64,000 nt of DNA, from positions 39,433 to 103,432 of the forward strand of contig CAKRHP010000014.1 of assembly GCA_934339135.1 (NCBI GenBank), written 5' to 3'. The DNA is from an uncultured Lachnospiraceae bacterium (GTDB taxonomy: Bacteria; Bacillota; Clostridia; Lachnospirales; Lachnospiraceae). This document shows positions 1 to 8,059 of this stretch, piece by piece. Each line of letters starts with the position of its first letter. Within the stretch, counting starts at the first letter, position 1. Both the position numbers and the translations under genes were made by a program. A model generated the notes under the pieces. It did not search any database. It had not been told where the DNA came from and worked only from the letters and a program-made list of their open reading frames with translations.

Positions 1-1
1 A

Positions 2-910
2 GGAATTTCCGCTTATGAGCGGGGGATTACGGCAAGAATGGTGGCAGATGATAATGCAAAGCCATCGGATTTCCGTCGTCCGGGTCATATGTTCCCACTT
101 CTGGCCAAGAAGGGCGGTGTGCTGGAGCGTAACGGACATACCGAGGCAACGGTGGATCTTTGCAGACTGGCAGGGTTAAAGCCGGTGGGACTGTGCTGTG
201 AGATCATGAAAGAGGATGGCACCATGGCAAGAACTCCGGACATTCTGGAGTTTGCTAAGGAGCATCAGCTCAAATGCGGCAGGATCGCAGATCTGATCCG
301 GTACCGCAAGGAGCATGAGGTGCTGGTGGAGTGTGTGGCAAAGGCAAAGATGCCGACACGATATGGCCAGTTCACCATTTACGGTTATGTGAATAAACTC
401 AATGGCGAGCATCATGTGGCACTTGTTATGGGAGATATTACAGACGGTGAGCCGGTTCTGTGCCGTGTCCATTCCGAGTGTCTGACAGGAGATGCCCTTG
501 GTTCTGCACGGTGCGACTGCGGCCAGCAGTACGATGCAGCCATGAAGATGATCGCCAAGGAGGGCAGAGGTGTTCTGCTTTATATGCGCCAGGAGGGCAG
601 AGGCATCGGATTGATCAATAAGATCCGTGCCTATGAGTTGCAGGATCACGGACGGGATACCGTAGAAGCCAATCTGGAGCTGGGATTCCCGGAGGATGCA
701 AGAGATTATACGATCGGTACGCAGATTTTAGTAGATCTGGGCATTCACCAGCTTCGTCTGATGACAAACAATCCGGCGAAGGTATATGGTCTTGCCGGAT
801 ATGATCTGGAGATTGTAGAGCGTGTGCCGATCGAAATGGAGCCGGGCAAATATGACAGCTTCTACCTAAAAACGAAGAAAGAAAAAATGGGACACATTTT
901 GAAACTGTAG
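2..910 (+). CDS. ribBA: RibBA: 3,4-DHBP synthase / GTP cyclohydrolase II (5' end outside window)
   Basis: Bifunctional riboflavin enzyme. The DHBP synthase half makes the four-carbon unit from ribulose 5-phosphate, and the GTP cyclohydrolase II half opens GTP. The frame is open from base 2, so the start lies upstream and about 302 residues are seen. The visible N-terminal part ([23 protein letters not shown]) is the end of the RibB domain. From about residue 120 the RibA domain follows, with the zinc-binding signature [18 protein letters not shown] and the RQEGRGIG loop. The RibA domain looks intact to its end (MGHILKL). The next pathway gene, ribH, lies 567 bases downstream, which is unusually far for a rib operon because a large palindrome occupies the gap. 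An internal ATG at 38 is in frame but is not a plausible start. Identification is secure. Confidence 0.96.
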   Translation, partial: GISAYERGITARMVADDNAKPSDFRRPGHMFPLLAKKGGVLERNGHTEATVDLCRLAGLKPVGLCCEIMKEDGTMARTPDILEFAKEHQLKCGRIADLIRYRKEHEVLVECVAKAKMPTRYGQFTIYGYVNKLNGEHHVALVMGDITDGEPVLCRVHSECLTGDALGSARCDCGQQYDAAMKMIAKEGRGVLLYMRQEGRGIGLINKIRAYELQDHGRDTVEANLELGFPEDARDYTIGTQILVDLGIHQLRLMTNNPAKVYGLAGYDLEIVERVPIEMEPGKYDSFYLKTKKEKMGHILKL

Positions 911-913
911 ATG

Positions 914-1444
914 ACTCAAACTTCCCACATTCAATACGATGTGTCCCATAATATTTCTTATGTTCAATTACTTAGAATATGATTTTTGCTTTTTGATTTC
1001 TTGAATTCCGCGGGCTGTGTCTGAAAATTGTCTTGTCAGCCTACGGTTTTCGAAAAATCTAATTGCTTTGCTGTTTCGATGTTTGATGAACGTGTCTTCC
1101 CGTACTCGCCTCAAAGCGGGATTCAGGTATTTTGTAAGGCACTTGCCCCCGCTGGCACTTATCCCCCGTACTGAGGGGGATTATGTGCCATTGCGTGGGG
1201 CATTGTAGCGGGAGCGTGCCTGCTAAAATATCTGAGCCCGCTTGAGGCTCAGTCGTCCAGACACGTATTCATCGAAACATTGCAAAGCAAAGATTTTTCA
1301 GAAAACCTGGCGACCTGCGTCAATTTTTAGATCACAGCCTCCCGGTTTCATTTACCTATAGAGGCAAAAATCATAATCAAATTTTACTGACATAAGAAAT
1401 ATTATGGGAGATTCCAATATTTTATTTATGTGGGAAGTTTGAGT
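914..1444. repeat. ~530 bp imperfect palindrome with 17-bp perfect terminal inverted repeats (MITE-like or giant hairpin)
   Basis: The gap between ribBA and ribH is almost wholly self-complementary. The ends are exact inverted repeats (914-930 against 1428-1444, 17 of 17). Further exact paired blocks are 945-963 with 1390-1408 (19 of 19) and 979-989 with 1364-1374 (11 of 11). The two arms remain alignable inward with scattered mismatches and small indels to a central stem (TGGCAC at 1153 with GTGCCA at 1185, ATCCCCC at 1161 with GGGGGAT at 1175). The centre is near 1171. No transposase, convincing ORF or target-site duplication is visible. It could be a miniature inverted-repeat element derived from an insertion sequence, or a large structured RNA transcribed with the rib genes. 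The palindrome is directly seen; its origin and role are unknown. Confidence 0.85.
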
Positions 1445-1477
1445 GAACGATATATATCATAGAAAAGGAGAATTATC

Positions 1478-1939
1478 ATGAAAGTATTAGAGGGAAAAGT
1501 AGTAGCAGAAGGCGCTAAAATTGGTATTGTAGCAGCACGTTTTAATGAATTTATCGTGTCCAAGCTGGTTGCCGGGGCAAGGGACGGTCTGGTTCGTCAC
1601 AATGTGGAGGACGACGATATCACATTGGCATGGGTGCCGGGAGCATTTGAGATCCCGGTGATGGCAAAGAAGATGGCAGAGTCCGGTAAATACGATGCAG
1701 TGATCTGTCTCGGAGCAGTGATCCGTGGAGCCACAAGCCACTACGACTATGTCTGTGCAGAGGTATCCAAAGGCATTGCCAGTGTTTCTCTGGAGACAGG
1801 AGTTCCTGTGATGTTTGGTGTTGTGACAACAGATAATATCGAGCAGGCGATCGAGCGTGCCGGCACAAAGGCTGGTAACAAGGGCTATGACTGTGCTCTT
1901 GGTGCCATTGAAATGATCAATCTGGCAAAGCAGATGTAA
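1478..1939 (+). CDS. ribH: RibH: 6,7-dimethyl-8-ribityllumazine synthase
   Basis: Lumazine synthase condenses 5-amino-6-ribitylaminouracil with 3,4-dihydroxy-2-butanone 4-phosphate, the penultimate step to riboflavin. It normally forms pentamers or 60-subunit capsids in the cytoplasm. The 153-residue length is typical. Visible family signatures are [12 protein letters not shown] near the N-terminus, the substrate loop [10 protein letters not shown], the [14 protein letters not shown] segment with the catalytic-region histidine, and FGVVTTDN. The ATG follows an AAAAGGAG site at 1463-1470. The gene starts 33 bases after the end of the palindromic element, so expression from the upstream rib promoter would have to pass through that structure. 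The yqeG-like gene follows after 10 bases. Confidence 0.96.
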   Translation: MKVLEGKVVAEGAKIGIVAARFNEFIVSKLVAGARDGLVRHNVEDDDITLAWVPGAFEIPVMAKKMAESGKYDAVICLGAVIRGATSHYDYVCAEVSKGIASVSLETGVPVMFGVVTTDNIEQAIERAGTKAGNKGYDCALGAIEMINLAKQM

Positions 1940-1949
1940 GGAGGAAACC

Positions 1950-2447
1950 ATGTTTCAGCAGTTTTATCCCAGAGAAGATTACGCTTCTACTTATGAGATT
2001 CCCTTTGAGATGTATTACCAAAAGGGATACCGGGGCGTTTTGTTTGACGTGGACAATACACTTGTAGAACATGATCAGCCTGCAACGGCCCGTGCCGTGG
2101 AATTGTTTGAACACCTGCGGGAACTGGGATTTCAGACCTGTGTGATTTCCAACAATAAGGATTACCGCGTGAAGCCATTTGCAGATCAGGTGAAGACGCC
2201 GTATGTTTATAAAGCAGGAAAGCCGTCTCCTAAGGGATATCAGGAGGGGATGAAATGCATGCAGACCACACCGGAGACAACGTTGTTTGTAGGAGACCAG
2301 ATCTTTACTGATGTGTGGGGGGCGAATCGTGCCGGGATTTATTCGATTTTGGTGAAGCAGATCGCAAAGCACGAGGAGATCCAGATTGTATTAAAACGTA
2401 AACTGGAAAAGATCGTGTTGCACGGGTACCGCAAACAGAAGCAATAA
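1950..2447 (+). CDS. yqeG: YqeG-family HAD phosphatase (subfamily IIIA)
   Basis: Small cytoplasmic haloacid-dehalogenase-type phosphatase, 165 residues as usual for YqeG. Motif I is FDVDNTLV (nucleophile Asp and general acid Asp), motif II is the SNN of CVISNNKD, motif III is the Lys of YKAGKPSPKG, and motif IV is VGDQIFTDVWGANR. The physiological substrate is not known; in many Firmicutes yqeG sits beside ribosome-GTPase genes such as yqeH, but here it follows ribH by 10 bases and probably shares its transcript. The start is supported by AAGGAGG just upstream. Family assignment is firm; the biological role is open. Confidence 0.88.
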   Translation: MFQQFYPREDYASTYEIPFEMYYQKGYRGVLFDVDNTLVEHDQPATARAVELFEHLRELGFQTCVISNNKDYRVKPFADQVKTPYVYKAGKPSPKGYQEGMKCMQTTPETTLFVGDQIFTDVWGANRAGIYSILVKQIAKHEEIQIVLKRKLEKIVLHGYRKQKQ

Positions 2448-2485
2448 AAGGACTATATACGAAAGAACGCAGGAGGGATGGGATT

Positions 2486-3292
2486 ATGAAGCTGCTTCCG
2501 GGGGTATTTCAGGCCAAAAAAAAGAACGGGGACATTTACTACCGGTCTTCTGTGACATTTCGGGGAAAACATATCAGTCTCGGCAGCTTTGCTACACAGG
2601 AGGAAGCTCATAAGACGTATACGATCGCATTAAAACTTCTGAAATCGGAGATCCATTTTCGACCGGATGATTACCGTTCCTGTGAGCTTCCCTTTTCCAA
2701 ATGGGTTATTTTAAATAATTTTAAAAATAATGGGATCTATATTAAGACACCCATATATCTGCAGACTAATTATTTTGAATATTATCTGTCGAAGGAGGAT
2801 GTTCTTCTTTTTGATGCGGATGATCTGTTTTATTATTCCCATCATTCCATTATGCGCCGCGGGAGACATCTGTTCGTGGCAGATTATGGAATGCAGGTCA
2901 ATATTGCGTCCCGTTACGGAATTAAAAACTTTGCGGTGGAGAACCGGGATTACCGTTTTGTGAATGGTAATGATCATGATTTCCGTTATGCCAATATTGA
3001 GATTTTGAATTCTTATCATGGGGTATCCCGTCAGCAGAATGTTTATCCGGTGGTATACGTGGCAAAGATCCATGTGAATGGAGATCGCATTATCGGTAGA
3101 TATCCTACGGATACAGAGGCGGCTGTTGCTTATAATAAGGCGGCGGATCTGCTTCAGGAGGCAGGCGTTGAAATCCGGTATACCTCCAATTATATATCGG
3201 AGTTGTCATCGGAGGAATATCGCAGGATATATCATGAAATATCTTTTGAACCACGTTTCTCAAATTACATATCAGGATTGTCATTCGTATGA
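2486..3292 (+). CDS. AP2/HNH-like protein with degenerate HNH core
   Basis: 268 residues. The arrangement resembles AP2-type HNH homing endonucleases. An AP2-like three-strand region is at residues 5-45 (FRGKHISLGSFATQEEA). A middle segment (DADDLFYYS through LFVADYG) follows. An HNH-like segment is at about 153-172 (NRDYRFVNGNDHDFRYANIE). A second AP2 domain is at about 175-235 (YHGVSRQQ, then GRYPTDTEAAVAYNKAAD). In active enzymes the HNH segment begins with a His pair (for example VHHIDGN); here that position reads YRFVNGND, so the metal/catalytic histidine appears lost. A DNA-binding role without cleavage is the likeliest reading. ATG 2486 follows a GGAGGG site, and a hairpin terminator lies just downstream. 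No intron or mobile partner is evident. Domain type is fairly sure; function is unknown. Confidence 0.65.
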   Translation: MKLLPGVFQAKKKNGDIYYRSSVTFRGKHISLGSFATQEEAHKTYTIALKLLKSEIHFRPDDYRSCELPFSKWVILNNFKNNGIYIKTPIYLQTNYFEYYLSKEDVLLFDADDLFYYSHHSIMRRGRHLFVADYGMQVNIASRYGIKNFAVENRDYRFVNGNDHDFRYANIEILNSYHGVSRQQNVYPVVYVAKIHVNGDRIIGRYPTDTEAAVAYNKAADLLQEAGVEIRYTSNYISELSSEEYRRIYHEISFEPRFSNYISGLSFV

Positions 3293-3297
3293 ATAAT

Positions 3298-3338
3298 AAT
3301 GCTTTCGGAGAATTTATGGATTTTCCGGAGGCATTTTT
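3298..3338 (+). terminator. Rho-independent terminator after the AP2/HNH-like gene
   Basis: AATGC-TTCGGA arm at 3298-3309 pairs, with two G·U wobbles, with TTCCGGAGGCATT at 3322-3334. TTTTTATTTT follows. It starts 6 bases after the stop codon. Confidence 0.65.
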
Positions 3339-3612
3339 ATTTTGAGAGATTTTTGCAGGGTTCTAAGGAACAAGATCTTTACAGAATTGTGTTTTTTTGT
3401 CGAAGGATGCCCGAATTTTTTTAGAAAAATATGGAAATGAGTGCATAAAATTCATCAAATATTACAAAAATATAAACTAATACGAATAAAAGATGAAAAG
3501 TGAAAATATAATTTGTAATGTTTTTGTAACAAAATTCAAAATGGTTCATAAAATAAAAGAAAAAAGATAATGTCTCTGAGGGACATTGTTGATATGAACC
3601 GGGAAAGGTTTG
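3339..3612. other. AT-rich intergenic leader of the SleB-like gene with a small hairpin
   Basis: Strongly A/T-rich spacer between the terminator at 3338 and the hydrolase start. The only clear structure is a short hairpin AATGTC/GACATT at 3579-3597, ending about 5 bases before the ribosome binding site. Several weak -10-like hexamers occur, but none has a convincing -35 partner. No small gene could be supported here. Confidence 0.5.
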
Positions 3613-4311
3613 GTGAAGAATACCATGAGGAAAATAAAAGTTGTACGGGGAGTAGCGGTGATTGCGATCAGTGCAGGTCTTTCTCTGTGGAATATGCAGT
3701 CTCAGGAAGTTGTTGCCCTGGCTCCGGTCAGTGAGCAGAGCGTCCTGCCGTCCCGGGTGCAGCGGTGGCAGGACAGTCTGCCGGTGGCAGATACTGCGAC
3801 AATGACCTGTAAAATAAAAAAACTGGATCAGGTAAGATCGGTACGGGTGAAGGAGCATCAGTTAGAAGTAAAACGGATGAAAGAAGAGAGGGCAAGAAAG
3901 CAGAGAATGCTGGAAATACAGAAATGCTGTGGCGTCCGGATCAGTGAAAGAGACAGGACGGTTCTGGAAAAGATCGTTCAGGCGGAAGCGGGCAATCAGG
4001 ATCATCAGGGCAAACTCCTGGTGGCAAATGTTATCTTGAACAGGGTTCGAAGTGAAAAGTTTCCATCCACGATACGAGAGGTCGTTTTTGCACCAAGACA
4101 GTTTTCTCCTGTTTCTGACGGAAGCTATTCCAGAGCGGAAGCCTCCGGGGATACCAGGAAAGCGGTGGATGAGGCACTTCATGGAGTAGACGGTTCCCAG
4201 GGGGCATTGTATTTTATGGAACGACGTTATGCGGATGGCGGCAATGTGAGCTGGTTTGACCGGAGCCTCACGAGACTGTTCCGGCATCAGGGACATGAAT
4301 TTTTTAAATAA
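3613..4311 (+). CDS. Secreted SleB-like cell wall hydrolase (Hydrolase_2 family)
   Basis: About 232 residues. The N-terminus has an uncleaved-or-cleaved signal/anchor segment (VVRGVAVIAISAGLSLW). A charged helical spacer rich in Lys, Arg and Glu follows at about residues 60-100. The C-terminal ~125 residues match the SleB/CwlJ-type fold: the catalytic-region glutamate in LEKIVQAEAGNQ, then LLVANVILNRV, APRQFSPV and ALYFMERRY. The family cleaves spore-cortex or vegetative peptidoglycan. With no germination partner (ypeB) nearby, a vegetative or sporulation wall role is equally possible. The start is uncertain: TTG 3610, GTG 3613 and ATG 3625 are in frame, and GGAAAGG at 3602-3608 favours GTG 3613. 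The gene is monocistronic; thrC downstream has its own promoter. Confidence 0.8.
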   Translation: MKNTMRKIKVVRGVAVIAISAGLSLWNMQSQEVVALAPVSEQSVLPSRVQRWQDSLPVADTATMTCKIKKLDQVRSVRVKEHQLEVKRMKEERARKQRMLEIQKCCGVRISERDRTVLEKIVQAEAGNQDHQGKLLVANVILNRVRSEKFPSTIREVVFAPRQFSPVSDGSYSRAEASGDTRKAVDEALHGVDGSQGALYFMERRYADGGNVSWFDRSLTRLFRHQGHEFFK

Positions 4312-4370
4312 TAAAGAACAGGATGACAGCTTTGCAGCGTGGGATTTTGTCTCACGCTGTGAGTTGCGTC

Positions 4371-4399
4371 TTGAAATAAGGTCTTTGATATGGTAAAAT
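4371..4399 (+). promoter_or_regulatory. Sigma-A-type promoter for thrC
   Basis: TTGAAA at 4371-4376 and TAAAAT at 4394-4399, separated by 17 bases, about 110 bases before the thrC start. A hairpin (CAGCGTG at 4337 with CACGCTG at 4352) lies immediately upstream and lacks a T tract. No T-box or other recognisable riboswitch is present in the ~100-base leader. Confidence 0.6.
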
Positions 4400-4508
4400 T
4401 TCTTCCAAAAGCATAGCGATGAAGCAATCCGTGGCATCAGCTGGTGTGGGGATATCTTTTGAAACCGGCATCATTGTATCAGATCGCGGATCAGAATGGA
4501 GGAAAGAC

Positions 4509-5996
4509 ATGGAACCAATGTACAGAAGTACCAGAAGCGAAGGAAAGACAGTTACAGCATCCCAGGCTATTTTAAAGGGATTGGCAGAGGATGGAGGACT
4601 TTTTGTGCCAACAAGCATTCCGTCACTGGATAAGTCCTTTGCAGATATTGCAAAGATGAATTATCAGGAGACTGCTTATGAGGTAATGAAAAAGTTCTTT
4701 ACCGATTTTACAGAGGAAGAGCTGAAAAACTGTATCACAAAAGCTTACGATGACAAGTTTGATACAAAGGAGATCGCACCTTTGGTAGAGAAGGATGGTA
4801 CATATTATCTGGAACTGTTCCATGGTGCCACCATCGCATTTAAGGATATGGCATTATCTATCCTGCCGCATCTTTTAACTACATCTGCCAAAAAGAACCA
4901 CATCACCAATGAGATCGTGATCCTCACAGCAACTTCCGGAGATACCGGAAAGGCAGCTCTGGCAGGCTTTGCGGATGTAGAGGGCACAAGTATTATTGTA
5001 TTTTATCCAAAGAACGGTGTCAGCCGGATCCAGGAGCGTCAGATGGTGACACAGAAGGGAAAGAATACAAAGGTTGTTGGTATTACCGGTAACTTTGATG
5101 ATGCCCAGAGTGGCGTAAAGGCTATGTTCAATAACAAGGAGCTTGCAAAGAACATGGCTGAGAAGGGATATCAGTTCTCTTCTGCCAATTCCATCAACAT
5201 TGGACGTCTTGTGCCACAGGTTGTTTATTATGTATATTCTTATACCCGTCTTCTGGGACAGGGTGTGGTTCAGGAAGGAGAGCCGGTGAACTTTGTAGTA
5301 CCTACCGGTAACTTCGGAAATATCCTTGCTGCATATTATGCTAAAAACATGGGAGTGCCGGTTGGCAAGCTGATCTGTGCTTCCAATGAAAATAAAGTCC
5401 TGTTTGATTTCTTCGAGACAGGTGTATATGACAAGAATCGTGACTTCATTCTCACCACATCTCCATCTATGGATATTCTGATCTCCAGCAACCTGGAGCG
5501 ACTGATCTTCAAGATCGCCGGAGAGGATGCAAAGGCAACGGCTGATATGATGAACTCTCTTGCTGCCGATGGCAAGTATGAGGTGACAGATGAGATGAAG
5601 GCGCAGTTAAAGGACTTTGTCGGCGGCTGGGCAAGTGAAGAGGAGTGTGCCGCAGAGATCAAGCGTGTTTATGACAAGACCGGTTATGTGATGGATACCC
5701 ATACTGCAGTTGCATCTGCCGTATACCATGCATATAAGGAAAAGACCGGTGACACAGCCAAGACAATTATCGCATCCACAGCAAGCCCTTATAAATTTGG
5801 TACAAGCGTTATGGGTGCCATTGATGAGAAGTACAAGGGAATGGATGATTTTGCACTGATCGATGAGCTGGAAAAGGTATCCGGTACCAAGGTTCCAAAG
5901 GCAGTTGAGGAGATCCGCAGTGCACCGGTTCTTCATGATACGGTCTGTGAGACAGAAGATATGCAGAAGACCGTAGAGGGTATTCTTGGCCTGTAA
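4509..5996 (+). CDS. thrC: Threonine synthase
   Basis: PLP-dependent conversion of O-phosphohomoserine to threonine in the cytoplasm. The protein is 495 residues, matching the longer bacterial/yeast-type ThrC. The N-terminus MEPMYRSTRSEG is typical. Visible hallmarks are GGLFVPTSIP, the PLP-lysine segment HGATIAFKDMALS, TATSGDTGKAALAGF, and the phosphate-binding PTGNFGNILAAYYAKNMG. ATG 4509 is chosen over an in-frame ATG at 4419 because GGAGG at 4498-4502 sits 6 bases before it, the conserved N-terminus begins there, and the upstream extension runs through the promoter region. No other threonine-pathway gene is nearby, and a strong terminator follows. Confidence 0.96.
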   Translation: MEPMYRSTRSEGKTVTASQAILKGLAEDGGLFVPTSIPSLDKSFADIAKMNYQETAYEVMKKFFTDFTEEELKNCITKAYDDKFDTKEIAPLVEKDGTYYLELFHGATIAFKDMALSILPHLLTTSAKKNHITNEIVILTATSGDTGKAALAGFADVEGTSIIVFYPKNGVSRIQERQMVTQKGKNTKVVGITGNFDDAQSGVKAMFNNKELAKNMAEKGYQFSSANSINIGRLVPQVVYYVYSYTRLLGQGVVQEGEPVNFVVPTGNFGNILAAYYAKNMGVPVGKLICASNENKVLFDFFETGVYDKNRDFILTTSPSMDILISSNLERLIFKIAGEDAKATADMMNSLAADGKYEVTDEMKAQLKDFVGGWASEEECAAEIKRVYDKTGYVMDTHTAVASAVYHAYKEKTGDTAKTIIASTASPYKFGTSVMGAIDEKYKGMDDFALIDELEKVSGTKVPKAVEEIRSAPVLHDTVCETEDMQKTVEGILGL

Positions 5997-6061
5997 AAGC
6001 GGTAAAACCGGATCAGAGCACAAAATTTATCTGCATTTCCGGACAGAAATGATAAAAAGTG

Positions 6062-6101
6062 AAAAAATGTCTGTTGACCCCTTGTCAACAGGCATTTTTT
6101 A
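6062..6101 (+). terminator. Terminator after thrC
   Basis: AATG-CTGTTGAC arm (6066-6078) pairs with GTCAACAGGCATT (6084-6096) with a T6 run after it. A weak promoter-like pair (TTGTCA at 6082, extended TGATAATCT ending 6110) overlaps its right side and could serve rpsB. Confidence 0.85.
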
Positions 6102-6163
6102 TGATAATCTACTCTAGTGTGTTTGCGGAAAGTTTGTCCGTGACGCATAAAAACAAGTAAACA

Positions 6164-6230
6164 CATATGCGGATCAAGCATTGGTGCCGTGCTCGCGGTC
6201 ATGTGCCGGACTGGTTCCGGGAAGCATATG
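6164..6230 (+). promoter_or_regulatory. Structured leader before rpsB, possible S2 autoregulatory RNA
   Basis: An outer stem CATATGC (6164-6170) with GCATATG (6224-6230) encloses a GC-rich region with an inner CCGGA/TCCGG hairpin (6207-6221). It ends 17 bases before the rpsB ribosome binding site. Ribosomal protein operons often carry leader RNAs that bind their own product. The pairing is seen; the regulatory role is inferred, and I do not match it to a described leader family. Confidence 0.4.
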
Positions 6231-6260
6231 GAAGACATTAACCAATTGGAGGTAAACAAA

Positions 6261-6983
6261 ATGAGCGTAATTTCAATGAAACAGTTACTGGAAGCAGGTG
6301 TACACTTCGGACATCAGACAAGAAGATGGAACCCGAAAATGGCTGAGTACATTTACACAGAGCGTAATGGTATCTACATTATCGATCTGCAGAAGTCTGT
6401 AGGTATGGTAGACACAGCTTACAACGCAGTTAAGGATATCGTTGCAAACGGTGGTAACATCCTTTTCGTAGGTACAAAGAAGCAGGCTCAGGATTCTATC
6501 AAGACTGAGGCAGAGCGTTGCGGTATGTACTATGTAAACGAGAGATGGCTCGGTGGTATGCTGACAAACTTCAAGACAATCCAGACCCGTATCAAGAGAC
6601 TCAAAGAGATCGAGGCTATGTCTGAGGATGGTACATTTGATGTACTTCCAAAGAAGGAAGTAATCGGCCTGAAGAAGGAGTGGGAGAAGCTTGAGAAGAA
6701 CCTTGGCGGTATCAAGGAGATGAAGAAGATCCCTGACGCTATCTTCGTAGTAGATCCTAAGAAGGAGAGAATCTGTATCCAGGAGGCACATACATTAGGT
6801 ATTCCACTTATCGGTATCGCTGATACAAACTGTGATCCGGAAGAGTTAGATTATGTAATCCCAGGTAATGATGATGCGATCAGAGCCGTTAAGCTTATTG
6901 TTTCTACAATGGCTGACGCTGTTATTGAGGCAAATCAGGGTGAGTCAATGAGCGAGGATGCTCCGGCAGAGGACGCAGAATAA
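6261..6983 (+). CDS. rpsB: 30S ribosomal protein S2
   Basis: Small-subunit ribosomal protein, 240 residues. The N-terminus [20 protein letters not shown] is characteristic, followed by [35 protein letters not shown] and the conserved DPKKE and [10 protein letters not shown] segments. The C-terminal tail is acidic ([10 protein letters not shown]). The start at 6261 has GGAGG at 6248-6252; an in-frame ATG 72 bases upstream would overlap the leader structure and lacks family similarity. The gene is co-transcribed with tsf, 28 bases downstream, the near-universal bacterial arrangement. Confidence 0.98.
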   Translation: MSVISMKQLLEAGVHFGHQTRRWNPKMAEYIYTERNGIYIIDLQKSVGMVDTAYNAVKDIVANGGNILFVGTKKQAQDSIKTEAERCGMYYVNERWLGGMLTNFKTIQTRIKRLKEIEAMSEDGTFDVLPKKEVIGLKKEWEKLEKNLGGIKEMKKIPDAIFVVDPKKERICIQEAHTLGIPLIGIADTNCDPEELDYVIPGNDDAIRAVKLIVSTMADAVIEANQGESMSEDAPAEDAE

Positions 6984-7011
6984 TCAAAAATCATAAATGG
7001 AGGAAATCACA

Positions 7012-7941
7012 ATGGCAATTACAGCTTCACAGGTAAAAGAGCTTAGAGAGATGACTGGTGCAGGTATGATGGACTGTAAAAAGGCATTAACTGCAACAGA
7101 GGGAGATATGGACCAGGCAGTAGAGTGGTTGAGAGAGAATGGTCTTGCAAAGGCTGCTAAGAAGTCCGGACGTATTGCAGCAGAGGGTATCGTTGCTGTT
7201 GACGTTGCAGAGGATGGCAAGGTTGCTTCTATCGTAGAGGTAAACAGTGAGACTGATTTCGTGGCAAAGAACGAGAAGTTCCAGGCATATGTTGCTGAGG
7301 TAGCTGCTCAGGTAAAGAATTCCAGTGCTGCAAGTATGGAAGACTTTATGGCTGAGAAGTGGGCAGCAGAGGATGCTGGTACTGTTGAGGAGAAACTCAA
7401 GGCTATGATCGCCGTAATCGGTGAGAACATGAATATCCGTCGTTTCGAGAAGGTGACAACAGATGGTCTTGTTGTTCCTTATATCCACGGTGGTGGAAAG
7501 ATCGGCGTACTTGTCGTTGCGGATACTGATTCTGACAGCGACGCAGTGAAGGAGTGCCTGAAGAACGTAGCAATGCAGGTTGCAGCTCTTCGTCCACAGT
7601 ATGTATCTACTGACGATGTAGATCCTGATTACAAGGAGCATGAGAAGTCAATCCTTCTTGCTCAGGCAAAGAACGATCCTAAGAATGCAAAGAAGCCGGA
7701 TGAGATCATTGAGAAGATGATCACAGGCCGTCTGAACAAGGAGCTCAAGGAAGTTTGTCTTCTGGAGCAGGAGTACTTCAAGGGCGAGAACAAAGAGTCT
7801 GTTGGCAAGTATGTAGAGTCTGTTGCTAAGGCAGAGGGATGCAAGCTTGTTGTAACGAAGTTCATCCGTTTCGAGACCGGTGAGGGAATCGAGAAGAAGG
7901 AAGAGGATTTCGCAGCAGAGGTTGCAGCTCAGATGCAGTAA
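7012..7941 (+). CDS. tsf: Elongation factor Ts
   Basis: Nucleotide exchange factor that recycles EF-Tu·GDP. 309 residues. The N-terminal UBA-like domain shows the signature VKELREMTGAGMMDCKKAL, followed by GDMDQAVEWLRENGL. The TDFV motif appears as NSETDFVAKNEKF. The core subdomains follow through VLVVADTDSDS and ALRPQYVS. ATG 7012 is selected because GGAGG at 6999-7003 precedes it; an in-frame ATG at 6997 would place the binding site inside the coding region. A terminator follows 28 bases after the stop. Confidence 0.98.
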   Translation: MAITASQVKELREMTGAGMMDCKKALTATEGDMDQAVEWLRENGLAKAAKKSGRIAAEGIVAVDVAEDGKVASIVEVNSETDFVAKNEKFQAYVAEVAAQVKNSSAASMEDFMAEKWAAEDAGTVEEKLKAMIAVIGENMNIRRFEKVTTDGLVVPYIHGGGKIGVLVVADTDSDSDAVKECLKNVAMQVAALRPQYVSTDDVDPDYKEHEKSILLAQAKNDPKNAKKPDEIIEKMITGRLNKELKEVCLLEQEYFKGENKESVGKYVESVAKAEGCKLVVTKFIRFETGEGIEKKEEDFAAEVAAQMQ

Positions 7942-7968
7942 TCGATCTTAAAATATTATAGAAATTAT

Positions 7969-8013
7969 AAAGTCCCATAGGCACTTGCGATATAGTGTTT
8001 ATGGGACTTTTTC
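7969..8013 (+). terminator. Terminator after tsf
   Basis: AAAGTCCCATA arm (7969-7979) pairs with TATGGGACTTT (8000-8010) around a 20-base loop and runs into TTTTTCT. It also lies at the 3' end of the convergent degV gene. Confidence 0.8.
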
Positions 8014-8059
8014 TATATAGCAGGAAAATGTTCAAATCTTTCCGTATTTCTGATATTTA

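Noticed and set aside
1017..1208. A 63-codon open frame inside the large palindrome
   Set aside because: No ribosome binding site or family similarity, and it covers one arm and the centre of the inverted repeat; it looks like chance.
2486..3292. Active homing endonuclease or integrase, indicating a mobile element
   Set aside because: The HNH histidine is missing and no intron, intein or repeat boundary is seen around the gene.
4419..4508. Longer N-terminus for threonine synthase
   Set aside because: The conserved start and a good GGAGG site are at 4509; the extension runs through the thrC leader.
4300..4508. T-box riboswitch for threonine upstream of thrC
   Set aside because: No T-box sequence (GGTGGNACCGCG type) and no terminator/antiterminator pair; only a short hairpin without T run.
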